From Crotophaga sulcirostris (taxonomy: Eukaryota; Chordata; Aves; Cuculiformes; Crotophagidae), in assembly GCA_013397455.1 (NCBI GenBank), contig VYZB01000190.1:1035251-1099250 (forward strand): DNA of 64,000 nucleotides, read 5' to 3'. The notes beneath the pieces are model-generated. The model was not told the DNA's origin. It saw nothing but the letters and a program-made list of their open reading frames with translations, and made no database searches. Below, one piece after another: positions 1 to 11,800 of this stretch; the stretch's first letter is position 1, and each line of letters opens with the position of its first letter. The position numbers and the translations under genes were made by a program.

Positions 1-2224
1 TCAGTTCAATTTAGGCCAGAAAGGTTTAATTTTCTCTGTTGACACAGAAAGGGAGCTAGCCTGTCAACGAATGTGCAAGGTGAATCTCCAGGGAAAGAAA
101 TGCAATTATGTTGAGTAGCATTGTTTTGCTTTGTTTGTAATAAATATAAAAGCTTATGATGCCAAAGGCCTGCAGTATAGTCGCATAAAGTTTGAGTAGG
201 AATGATAAAAGAAATAGGATACACACCAAGCCTTTGAGTTTCCTCAGTTACTGTAGTAATGTTTGGCACCTTTGTTAGTTCTTCCAGCAGGATCTCTCAT
301 GCTACGTCCCTGGGAGATTTGTCAGTTCAGGAAGACTGAGAACAATGCACCTGCCTTGTAGCTGGAGATAGACCTCATTAGTTTTGAGGATTAGACACAG
401 TACCTAGCACAGACATTGGTAATCAGCATAGAAGCATGGAGAGGAAGCCCACAGTGCTTTTAACGAGGCCACCCAGCCTGGATATTGCATTGCTCTTTGG
501 CACTCTAAAGGCAGCTCTTTGTAAGGCTGGTGGGTGACCCTACTGAAACTGCCATCCTTATAATAGCTGTTCATGTTTAAGCCTAGATTAAACCAGCCTG
601 AATGCTTCTACACTTCGAGGGAGTTGCATTGATGTTCACAGGACCACAAAAAAATGTAAGTACCAAAAGGTTGATTTCGCTAACGAATCAAGTCTGTGGA
701 CCATTTTTCTCTGAGAAGTGCAACTTCTAGAGGGCTCAGATAGGAGCAGCTCCTAGCAGGTGTTGTTCCTTTCCCTTTGTTTCTTTCACTGTCAACTAAA
801 TTGTGAGAGTTTCTGGGAGGGATGAGAAAGAAGTGGCATGCAGCACTGCCACTATTCTTCATTTCCCTGTCTTGGAGTATAGATTTTTTTTCTTAATACC
901 CAAGTCTTTGGCTAACTCAGTGATAATATCAGGTATTTTACAAAAGATGTTTCAGTTTCTCTGTGCTGTAGAGAAGCATCCCTCAACCTGAGTGAACCTG
1001 CTGGAGACTTTGAAGCTGAAAACTAACAAAAGGTATGGGAGTAACAAAAAGAGATAATTTAGTTCTTGCTGTTGTTTTAAACTTTTTTTTAATCTCGTGA
1101 CTGAGGTCTTACAGTTTTGGAGTCTCTACCAGCCATACTCCTTAAATTTATATTTTTTGAAATTTCTTGGCAAGCTGACAGAAAGATCAGTAGGGGGAAA
1201 GGGATTGTGAAAACTCTGCTGTTGGAACTGGCTGCATTCCACACTTCTCCCCCAAAACTTTCACTCTCTTAATATTTTTTGTGTGTCTAGACAGACCTGC
1301 CTGGAGTCCCCGTAAATCTCTTGAGAGTGCTGTATTTATAACAATTGCACTATAAATCTGAATTAATTAACACTACACAGGTGAGAATCTGTGAAATCAC
1401 GAATGACAATTTGCAAATAGATCTTTTTTTGTTCTTGAGAAATGTGTGCTCAGTAAGTAGATAAGTTACAAGTTTAGTAAAACATTGATTGCCTTGGGTT
1501 TCTCCATGAAGGGCCTAACCAAAAACTTAGGGAACAGATGAATTAAAACCAGAGATTTCAGGTAGGGCTTATGTTCCTTCCTGAGTATAGTTAACAGTAA
1601 CTGTGCATAGGGAACTGTTTTTAAGAATGTAAATTAGCAGTAAGCCAATGATTATAAACTGATTAACTAATGATTATACATTATTATAAAGTCAGGAACT
1701 ATGACTACACCTAATATTTCAGGAATGCAAAGCTGACTTTAACTTGGACTTGCCCACTTGGATCTCTCTATTATGGATCCGTTTTATGATGTGCTGACCT
1801 TTTTCCTCAATCATATTTGCTCATAAGGGGTAGTCAGTTGAGGGGTTAATACAAGTAAGAGTTTATGAAATCTAATTCAAATGATGATTTTTTTTTCTCT
1901 CGCAATGTTTTCAGGTTGATGTACTCCTTGATATAGCTGTCCAATAACCAAAGGGATGTTAGGATTGGTAAAAGGAAAAAGGACAGGAACATGAGGTTGG
2001 TCCTTCTGGTGTGACAGCACAGATTTCAAATTCTAATTACATCGGACATCACAAGGAAAATGATCAATGACTGAAGACTATTAGGAAGGAAAGTAAGTAA
2101 GAGGTCACATGGAAGAAGCTTTCTTCGCTTGATGAGGATGGTAAAGAAATTGCATGGGAAATCAGTTATATAGACAATCGTAAAATGAAGGGTATCTTAC
2201 TAGCTATGTAAGGGAGGTCAGAAA
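1..2224. other. Intergenic DNA, no gene seen
   Basis: AT-rich, CpG-poor sequence distal to the 3' end of FHL5. The open frames here are short, lack recognisable domains and are not flanked by convincing splice sites. I see no RNA gene and no recognisable repeat. Bases just left of about 2230 may include more of the CR1 element that follows, too decayed to align by eye. Confidence 0.6.
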
Positions 2225-2229
2225 GTTAG

Positions 2230-3326
2230 AGAAATCCTCCTAAACAAAATGTCCAGCATACAGCTGCATAAACACACAATGCAATGGGTGAACAATTGAC
2301 TGATGGGTCATGCTCAAAGAGTCATAATGAATGGGGTTACATCAGGCTGGTAACCAGTCACTAACGGGGTTCTGCAGGGATTTGTCTTGGGGCCAGTACT
2401 ATTTAATATCTTCATAAATGACCTTGATGAAGGACTCAAAGGTTTACCAACTAAGTTTGCTGATGACGTGAAACTGGGGGGAGCTGTTGACACTCTGGAG
2501 GGCAAAGAGGCCCTGCAGAGGAATCTAGACAAATTGGAGAGCTGGGCAATCACCAGCTGCATGAGGTTTAACCAGGGCAAGTGCCAGGTTTTGCACCTGG
2601 GACACAGCAACCCTGGATGCACACACAGACTGGGGAGTGAGAGGCTGGAGAGCAACCCTGTGGAAAGGGGCAAGTTGAACATGAGCCAACAGTGTGCCCT
2701 GGCTGCCAAGAAGGCCAGCCATTTCCTTGGGTACATCAAGCACAGCATTGCCAGCCGAGTGAGGGAGGTACACTCTTCTGCACTAGTGCGGCCCCACCTC
2801 AAGTACTGTGTGCAGTTTTGGGCACCACAGTATAAAAAGGACATAAAACTACTGGAGAGTGTCCAGAGGAGGCCACAAAGCTGGTGAAGGGTTTAGAAGA
2901 TAAATCATATGAGGAGAGGTTGAAGTCACTTGGTCTGTTCAGCCTGGAGAAGAGGAGACTGATGGGAAACCTCATAGCAGTTTACTGCCTTCTCACAAGG
3001 GAAGGAGGAGGAGCAGGCGCTGATCTGTCCTCGCTGGTGACCAATGATAGGACTCAAGAGAATGGCAGGAAGATGTGTCAGGGAAGGTCTTGGTTAGATA
3101 TTAGGAAAATGTGCTTCACCCAGAGGGTGGTGGAGCACAGGAACAGCGTCCCCAGGGAAGCAGTCACAGCACCAAGCCTGACAACATTCAAGAAGCATTT
3201 GGACAATGCCCTCAGTCACATGGTGAGAATGTTGGGAGTGTCCTAGGTAGGGATAGGATTGGACTCGATGATCCTTTTGGGTCCCTTTCCAACTCAGGTC
3301 ATTCTATGATTCTATGATTCTATGAA
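2230..3326 (+). mobile_element. CR1 LINE, 5'-truncated, C-terminal reverse transcriptase plus 3' tail
   Basis: This is the 3' third of a chicken-repeat-1 (CR1) non-LTR retrotransposon. From about 2245 the translation follows the CR1 ORF2 order: a QWVNN segment, then [17 protein letters not shown], then FADDVKLGG (a variant of the reverse-transcriptase catalytic FADD box, near 2455-2485). Next come the conserved [14 protein letters not shown] and [25 protein letters not shown] segments. One frame is open from 2387 to 2887. A frameshift or stop there moves the remainder (KGLEDKSYEERL onward, 2884-3246) into another frame, and there are in-frame stops upstream of 2387, so it is dead. The 3' end has the CR1 hallmark: a segment reading like GGACTCGATGATCC followed by three ATTCTATG-type repeats at about 3300-3326. 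The 5' limit is approximate. Confidence 0.93.
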
Positions 3327-5256
3327 ATGTTTTATAAGACAAAGCACTGGGGAGTAAACAATATTCCTGACTGCTCAAGATCAGCATTTCTTAATCTGGG
3401 AGTTGCTAGGAACGGCTAGTGAGGTACAAAGCACCTCCTGTCATCCTAGGCAAGACTTACAAATTGAGGCGGGAAAGCTTTCTTGATCAACTGGAAGGAA
3501 GTAGTATCTCGGAAGAAGTTGATCAAGTCCCAGTGAATGCTTCGAAGTAGTGAATAAGCTGAATTATTCTATCTGAAAAGATTTATTTTGTAAATTATAG
3601 GATTTTGCATTCCTCTTGCAAAATGAGTATCCATTTGTTTTGATGAGGGCATACTCCTGCAGAAGAGGATGGTAAAATGATTCAGGCCAAAGTGTCTTGC
3701 TGAAGTGGAATGGGCTTATGCTGTTCTAGGAAACCAGGGGAGCTACCACTAGTTTAGGGGGCCTTGTCAGTTAGTTTGCAAGTTTTAGGTTAAAAATCCT
3801 TGACAAAAGATATTTAAGCCTGAAAACTTATATCAGACTGGAAGAAGAATAATTGTTCTTTTGCAAATATTGGATATCTGACAATTTCACAAATATCAAA
3901 TCAAAGACACAGTACAGATATCCAAATTACAGAGTGTTCATTGCTCCTATCAGGATCCTCTAATATACTTTCTGCTTTACATGGACTGAGAGCACTCTCA
4001 GAGGGTAAGCAGTGAACAAGGGCAGAGATAATCATCCAGTATCTAAAACTCAGACACATTTGCAGGATTTTCAGATAGTCATAAACATACAAATTCTAAA
4101 ATATTCCCTACTTGTACCTCTCATCTGTGTTCCCTATGCTTTTTGTGTTTTTACCTGAACACATGCCTGTGTTTAAAACTGGCACTTTTTACAGTCTTGG
4201 ACATATTTTTATGGTTTATCTGGCTATATTAGAGAGCTTTTCCTTTCAGCATTTGCATTCTGAAATTGTATAAGTTGAACAGATATTGTCTTTTTTCTTT
4301 CTTTAAAAACAATTGCCAGTTACCTGCACATCTGCAGTTCATACTGCCTATTACTAGAACCTACTGTCATGCTGCCAATCAAGAGAGTGTGCTGTAGCCC
4401 CAGGCAGAACACTTACCTCTGAAGAAACCTAATTTACTCTCCAGAAAATATGCAATTAATTGCTAAGACTATAACTAAGGTGAACTTGGAATGCTGCTCA
4501 TAAAATACTTTTGTTAATACTTTACTAATTTCATTAAGGAAGTTTTCCTGCTTAACTGCCTTCCTTTGCTAGAATTATGACAGAGAGAGTCAGTTTATCT
4601 TACTGGAAATAAACTTTTTTAAAAAATCAGTCAGTTGATACAGTTACTGCAGAGCTGCATTACACTACTCCCAGCAGTGGGGAGACAGTGAAAACAAAAA
4701 GTTCAAACAGGAAAGGGAAATATAACATAAACTGCTCATAAAGCTGCCCTCCACATTCTTTAAACGCTGCCTCTGATACTGTCTGTCTGAATGTACCAAC
4801 CAATTTGTAACAGAAGCTATTTATTATAATAGAAATAATTTCTTTTTACATACAAATGGCATAAAAAAGGCCCCATACACTGTGCAGCTCTGTTAACGGT
4901 AGCTAGATCTCATAATCTGAAGGGGAGGAAAAAAGAAGAGAGTTTGGTATGCATTCAAGAAGTGAAAGACCTGCTGCAGAGGAACACTGTGGTTTTAGGG
5001 ATCTAAAAAGCCGTATAAAGTCTTGACTAAACAACACCAATGTGTCCTCTGTTTCAGGAAAAAGGCCTAACATGGTACAGGTAGGGTCACTCTGCCTGCA
5101 TCCAAGTTGAGTGATGAGCATGAGGTACCTGACTTGAGAACATGGATTCCCTTCTGCTAGAGATGAAAGTATTAGAAGAAAGGGTAAAGGGAAGGTGGGA
5201 AGAAAGATGATGCACGTGTCTGGATGTCATCCTGGCAAAGGTCTGTGTACAGATGT
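3327..5256. other. Intergenic DNA, nothing recognised
   Basis: AT-rich unique-looking sequence between the CR1 copy and the hAT-like element. No domain-bearing open frame, RNA gene or clear repeat was recognised. Confidence 0.55.
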
Positions 5257-5475
5257 GCCTAGACTAGGGGTGTCAAACTCCCAGCTCCCGCCGTTCTCCT
5301 GCTCCTGCAGCGTAACGCGCGTCACACGCAGCACACGTGCCCAGCGCTGGCAGGAGCACAGGGGCAAGGAGCTTGGTGCTGCCAACGGGTACAAACAAGG
5401 TGCCAGGCTGGATAAAACGAGGTGGAGGGCTTAATTTGGCTCCTGGGCCATGAGTTTGACATCCCTGGCCTAGAG
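5257..5475. mobile_element. Non-autonomous hAT-like DNA transposon (MITE), 203 bp, with 8-bp target-site duplication
   Basis: The element spans 5265-5467. Its ends are inverted repeats: TAGGGGTGTCAAACTC (5265-5280) and, read on the minus strand from 5467, CAGGGATGTCAAACTC (14 of 16 match). The flanking octamers GCCTAGAC (5257-5264) and GCCTAGAG (5468-5475) match at 7 of 8 bases, as expected for the 8-bp duplication made by hAT transposases. Ends reading CAGGGGTGTCAAACT are known from vertebrate hAT-Charlie/Tip100-like families. There is no transposase frame, so it would have been moved in trans. Two further internal arms (5283-5312 and 5345-5373) are imperfect inverted repeats, so the element can fold back. 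It holds about 11 CpGs and is far richer in CpG than its surroundings. Orientation is arbitrary. Confidence 0.75.
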
Positions 5476-5502
5476 GTTTCACCCAAACTGAGAAACTTAG
5501 AA

Positions 5503-5538
5503 CCTAAATGAGTTCTACCTCCTCATTTAGGTAGAACT
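5503..5538. repeat. Two interleaved 10-bp inverted repeats
   Basis: CCTAAATGAG (5503-5512) pairs with CTCATTTAGG (5522-5531). AGTTCTACCT (5511-5520) pairs with AGGTAGAACT (5529-5538). The arms alternate as A B A' B', with 2-3 base overlaps, and each pair is perfect. It lies 28 bp right of the hAT-like target-site duplication. No function is known. Confidence 0.8.
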
Positions 5539-8500
5539 GCTCAGGTCCATTGTGTGGTTCAGCAACTGGGCTAAAAAGAACCATTCTCTAACAGAAAAGA
5601 TGGCAAAAGAGGAGGGAGGGAATTAAGGAAGTGATATCATCTGTCTGAGTTTGCTGCCTAACTTGTGCCTTTATTGCAGATGCTTAGCAGTGCAGTCCTT
5701 CTAGGGCACATGCATTATATCCTCAAGTTATTGGTAAATGAGACCTCTTGGAAGTTGTCCAGAGGCCATCTAGGGACCTACAAATAATACTTGTGATTGC
5801 AACCTTAGATTGCCAACAAGAACTTGCTGTAAATTGGTGTAAATTCTATATGTGTTCTAATGCAGATTTGTTCCAAAGACCAAAAATAAAGCTGAAGCAG
5901 AGAGGTAGAACTCCATAATCAGACACAACCACTAAGCATCCAGTCACTCATACTGCTGAACTCTAAAACCAATGCACTAGCGCACAGGGCTTCTACAAAC
6001 TATCTTCCAAAATGTGATTTCTGCTTGTTGCACAGCCTGTTTAAAAAAGAAACCCAGAGTGGCAAGGGATTGAATACTTCACATATGTTGAAACCAGCTA
6101 ACTCTGAAGTTTTTTAACACTTGTTTGGAAGTTAGATTGTATATATTTTAGAGAGCATTGCAAGAAGCTACAGGAGAAATAAGGGATGATCAGTCATGGA
6201 GAGTTAAGGGAAGCTTAACAACAGCTGGGAGCAATTAAGCTGAGGCTGAAGGAAGATGTAGGAGGAGATAACAGAGAACTATTGCGGATACTCAGAGCTA
6301 TCAAGACTTTTAGTTGAACACATTTACTTGAAACTATTCAGTATAATCTGCAGCATTTGGTGTAACTGAATTAAGTAATTCCTCAATTCTTCAATGTCTG
6401 GACTTTTTAGGAAGCCCATATAGTCTGCAAGGCTTTGCATTTGTTCAGTAGAGCTCAATAAGCTACAGAATGAGTTCTTTGACTGAAATGAGATTTTATG
6501 TTCTACTTAGGCCTTTCCCCAGAAAGGTGGTGACAGCAAAAGCCTCATTCTGTTGCCCAAACTAATAGTGTTTCGATAGGGTAGAAACAAATGTGAAGGA
6601 ATGATATTACACCACTCCAAAATTAGAATTCAGTTAAGAAACTGGAAAAACACATACTGCTAGGAACAGATGTTCTCATATACAAAAGGACATGAAGAAT
6701 TATTTTTCTTTTTAGTCCAGATGTATTTAAAATAAATTTTTATTATTGCATTTTGTTGCATCTTTAAGTAGGAGCTTTATAATTGAACTCCTGTACTTAA
6801 TAGGAGTTAATGTGACTGTAGGTTAAAAGGTACAGTGCTATGAATAAGTGACTTGAAATTGGGTTTTGTTAATTTTAATGTGAACTGAACATCAATTGTC
6901 TCTGTAAGTCTTGCCCGGAGCTTGGCTATCCTTGCCTCACACATTTCCTCCTTGAGTATATTAAGCTTTTTTTAGTTTTAAGGCAAGTCACCACTTTTCA
7001 ATTGCTGCTACTTTCCTATTGTTACCACTACTTGTTTTGTTTTCTGTTGATTCCTTGCATGACAGAAAAGCCTTAATTATGTTAGAATTTGTAAGGGAAA
7101 AACATTGACCTCAGATTTTATGATAAATATGCTACTGCATTGCCAGCAGGTTTTTTTATTCACTTAATCTTTCTTTTCTTCTTGATGAGAATACCAGATC
7201 TCTGGATGCCAAATTGTGAACTGGTCCTGTTTGCTCTAGAAAAGGCCTTTTCCACTATATTAGAAACTGGCAGGCATCAGTTAGAACATGTTCCTTTGCC
7301 TCTTTTAGACCTCTTCTGCTTTTCTTCCCAGACATCTGGGCTGTTGGCTTAATGAGAGAGACATTGGATTTACTGTCCTAGTAATCACAGGTTTAATCAC
7401 AGAAGACTTTAAAAATTATTTTGGTGATGATGTAGTCCAACCTTACCTTTAGTGAATACTCATGGTCATTGGCAATCCATTTTTTCTCATCTCCTTTTCC
7501 AATGTATTGCTGTATCTTGGCTAAGTTTATGTACTTCTTAGTGTTTATTCCCTCATCCACTAGGCCTCAGGTGTTTATTTTTGTGTGGTTTTACAAAGGA
7601 TATAGTGATGGCTTCAAGCTGTGATTTAAGCAGTACGACCCAGCCAGACAATGGGATCTTTCTTTCACTTTAGTAAACACATGGGTTTGTTTACTCAATA
7701 TCACATAAGCTGCATCCAAGCAAAACTGAATCAGATACTCAGCCAGGAAAAACTTACTAAAAGAGAGAGGAATGGAGAACAGCTGACTCTGTCAGCTGTT
7801 GCAGTTCTCAGACCTATAAAGGTAAGAGAAGTGTGACTGGCTTGTTTCCACCAAGTGAGTAAATAAGTGACCAGGTATGGATCTTTCACCCAGATTATCT
7901 TATCTAATATGACAGGAGGGACGACAAGTTTGTCTGGTGGTAAGCCAACTTGAAGCTCATGTGCTGGGTCTAAATCTCTTGCAATTTCATTATATTAACA
8001 GACTTCTGACCACATAATTTTTCCTGTTTCAAGGACATTTAATTAAAAAAAATCTTAATACAAATGTATTCACTAAATAGGTTTTTATTGGTGTTTTTTT
8101 TGTTGTTATTGTTCATGCAGTCCTGAGATGCATTGTATTTTGAACCTAAGTCTTGATCCTTCTACTTTACATATTTTTACTATGTTTAGATCTTGTTGAT
8201 TTTGAAAGAGCTGTTTATGTTGCAAACTCCCTTTTCCTCTCCTTGCCCAACGCTCATAATGACAACTTCTACTTTGACTTGCTTTTTTGGTAGGTACACA
8301 TTGTTGCTGCTATCCCTTGCATGGTAAACTGTCATTTGCTTCTTGGTATGTGCACTTGATGAGGTTTGTGATGTTGTATAACTTGGAATAAACCAGAGTA
8401 TCACCAGCTGAGAGAGCCAACTGTGCTTTGTTGCACAGGCAATTTGTCACCTGTGAAATACTCCAACTTCCTGTCCCATTTGAATTCACCATCATCTTGC

Positions 8501-8709
8501 AGGTGAGTAGTCTTTATTCATCACCTAAAGGAAGACATTGTGTGCTGAGCTTGCTTCAGGCAGTTCTTCCAGCACAACAGAAAGGAAATGGCTAAACTGT
8601 TTTATTTTTTTCTTTTTTTTTTTTCTTACTTCAGAATTAGCATTAAATGCAAGAGACTAATAAGTGCTGTTCAGCAATGATAAAACAAGTAGCTAAAACT
8701 AGTTAAGCT
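5539..8709. other. Intergenic DNA, no gene seen
   Basis: No coding frame with recognisable domains. A short stretch at about 7390-7450 (AATCACAGAAG, then TAGTCCAACC) resembles the reverse-oriented 3' end of an old CR1 copy, but it is too diverged to call firmly. The rest shows only homopolymer T/A runs, for example near 8090 and 8610. Confidence 0.5.
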
Positions 8710-8822
8710 CATTGAAAATTAGTTAAACCTGATGGAAGATGTCCCTGCCCATGGTAGGGGGGTTGGATCTGGATTACTTTCAAGGTTCCTTGCAACACAG
8801 ACTGTTCTATGATTCTGTGTTT
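8710..8822 (+). mobile_element. CR1 LINE 3' tail fragment
   Basis: A short 3'-end fragment of CR1. GATGTCCCTGCCCATGG (about 8738-8754), then GGGGGGTTGGATCTGGATTA and a tail reading TTCTATGATTCTGTG (about 8804-8818), match the usual order of the avian CR1 3' terminus. No coding content. Confidence 0.85.
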
Positions 8823-11800
8823 AACTATGTCAGCTCTGGTGCAGTAGTGTAAATACAGTATTGGCGTGTTGAGCTGGTGCAGATCAGCTTCTGAGACTCA
8901 CACAGCTGCAAAACAAATGCCTTGTATTGAGATACTGGCTATTGCTGAGGATGACACCTGGGAACATCTAATGCAAACATGCTATGTTGATCCAAAATGG
9001 ATTTGCTTTGTAGCTTCCCACATTCTTCAGTCAGCCCTATCGTAATTCCATCCCATTTTGGTTGTCACAAGCAGCCTCTTGTCTGAAGTTTAAGCCTTTG
9101 GTAATGAATTGTTTCCTCCCATGTGTTTGTGCAACTGATTCATCCTTCAGTGATGTTTTACGTAATTCTGCAGCATGACAGATATGTTAATGTATGCAGA
9201 ACAAAGCCTGCAATCCTGGCAGACATTTGGTGTGTCCATAACATCGATAAGGACAAACTTCTTCCATTCTGTAAAGTACTCCAATATGACTATAATGCTA
9301 CAACTCACAGAACTTGCTTTAAGTTGACTCTGCCAACTGATCATACTATCAAAATCCAAAGAACTGCTCCTTTTGCCTTTCTGCAGCAGTAATTTAAGAA
9401 GACAAAATACCATTAAGTTCAGTGAGGCATGATTAACACTCAAACATACAGAAGTGAAAAGTCCGTAAAAATGTGATCTTGCACTTATTTGTTATGGCTC
9501 ACGGGTATTTAGGCAGTTTCGAGAAAATGATTAGGGAGGTGGAAAGTGGATCTGTTTCAGCTTTTCTAAAAAAAACTCTAGCTGACATCCCATTTAGCAG
9601 CCAAATACTGTATTCACATACAGTGACAGCATTAACAGTTGCTGAGATTTTCTATTTATGGTCATATGCATTTATAAAGCCAAGCATAATTTATATCCTT
9701 TCATTTTGCATATTTAAAAGAAAATAAAGTTGACGAAGCCTATGAAAAAAATCTCAATCAAATTGTGTTTCTATGTTTGTAGAATAGCTCTTGAGGAGAC
9801 AGAATGTTCCCAGAAGATGCTAAAACAAACATGAAAACAGAATTCTAAATTAGGACCAAGGCAAGAGTTCAAGTGCTTTATTTTCTTTCTGAGACAGGCA
9901 GCTTAACTGTTTGCTTCAAAGATACAGATCAAATAAATCCAGAAAGTTGCACAGCTTTGCTGAATCACTGTCTGAAAGGTTACACCAAATATGTTGGAAT
10001 ACAAGCTTGAGGTCCTGTTGAGGGTAAACTGTTCGCTCTGCAGACAAAAGAGAAGGCTAACCCTTATATATCAGTAGAAATAAACTGGTAGATTTTAAAA
10101 ATGGAAGATAGAAATGTCCAAATTTATTGACAACAAGTAGCATAGCTTCAGCTTGAGTGAACGGTGTTAAGCAAATTTTTATTATCAAAGGGTGCAAGTA
10201 GGGTTTTAGATGATGTTGGCTGAGTTAGCTTTGCTGCAGCAGCTCTTGAAAACACAGTAACTCCACATTGTGCATGTGTGTATATGTATGCATGCAAGTA
10301 TTTTGGAGAGTAGAAACTGTAGATTAAGTTCAGCACAGAAGCAGTCCGATTTAGAATTTAGGGATATACTAGCAACTTTAACCCTATGAGTTTATAGGTA
10401 TGTCTGAACTGGAAGGCGCCTGACAAGATTTACAGACAAATACAGGAGCGAAAGACCTGAAAAAAATGTAGAGAAGTAATGCCACCTGTAGAAGAGGGTC
10501 ATAAGACAGCTGCTAGCATGTTCACACTTGTAGTATATGGCCAAAAACATATGTACAATGATTAACCTGGGTCAGAGTCAGACTGTCTGACAGAAAACTG
10601 AGCACATCTGGGCTTACCACATGGAAGCCTTTTTTCAAAATCTGGGCTTTTTGCACAGCTTGTTGAGGGTCGTATACTCCCACCTTTCTCAATGCTACTT
10701 GTGAAAGAATCAGCTGCAACGTAACCTAATTAACTGTCTATGGTGGGAGGCTGCTGCCTCTGAGGCACATCCAGGATGAGCTGCCAGAGGAAATGATTAA
10801 TCCTGCTTGTAAGCAAAATGTGATGTGATGTTCATTGATTTGTCAAAGCTTTCCTGTAGTAATGTGAGTTTGGGGCATAGCAGGAGACACTACAGGATGG
10901 TTCTGGAGAACAAAGTTCTGGAGAACATTGCTTTCTGAGTGGAAGGTGGCTATGATCAGCAGTGGTGCTTCTTCCAGCAAAAACGCTGGTGCTTCTGGAT
11001 CACAGCAAGGACTTTTAGAAGAAATCTCTCTGCCATGTCCTTAATGCTTTTAGTTTAGCTGTGGAAACTGCAAACAGCAAGATGGATGTTCGAATGAAGG
11101 GTAAATAGTATGTTCAAATCCAAAACCTCATCTGTCAATGCTCTCAGACAGAACTTCTGTGTAAAAAACACTTGTTGTAGTCTGGGAAAAATGAAAAGCA
11201 AGCTAAATGTTTTTCCTCTATTTTGAAAAGAAAATAAATGTTACCAGAATATTACAGTTAATATGATTAATTTCTGTTGAAGTTTGGATGAACACTCTTT
11301 ACAGAAATTATCCTAGTTCTTGTACTTTCTGTTTAGGAACATACACAGTAGGCCTTGTTTTTTTTAAGTTAAGTTTTCCAGTGAGTTTTGGGACTTCTCA
11401 AGGGTTAGATTAATGGTGCACTGACACCATCAATGCTGTGACAGCAAAATTGGGTTGGTGTGGCTGACAAAAAGAAGTAAAGTAATTCTTCCCTTCCCTT
11501 TCAGCTCCTATTCTGGTAAATCCTAAATCAACAAATCAGGGAGAAGAACTTAATTGAAAATCTAATCTAAAGGATTCTTTTCTGAGTCTCAGTGGCTATT
11601 AATATTATAAAAACTCTGGGATGAAACAATCTAAGCTCTGACCACTTTGTGCTGCCAATTCTGAACAGGTGAAATTCTTTGTACTTGAACTGTTCTACTG
11701 CTTACGTGCCTATTGTCACTTTTCAGGAAAAAGAAAGAAAAATCAAACTTTGGTGGGAGAAGAAGGAGGAGGAAAAGAAAAGAACTACCTTGTCATTGAT

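Noticed and set aside
10820..10990. Possible ancient CR1 reverse-transcriptase fragment (a stretch translating like DVH-FVKAF)
   Set aside because: Only a few residues resemble the CR1 SKAFDTV box and the following sequence does not continue the match.
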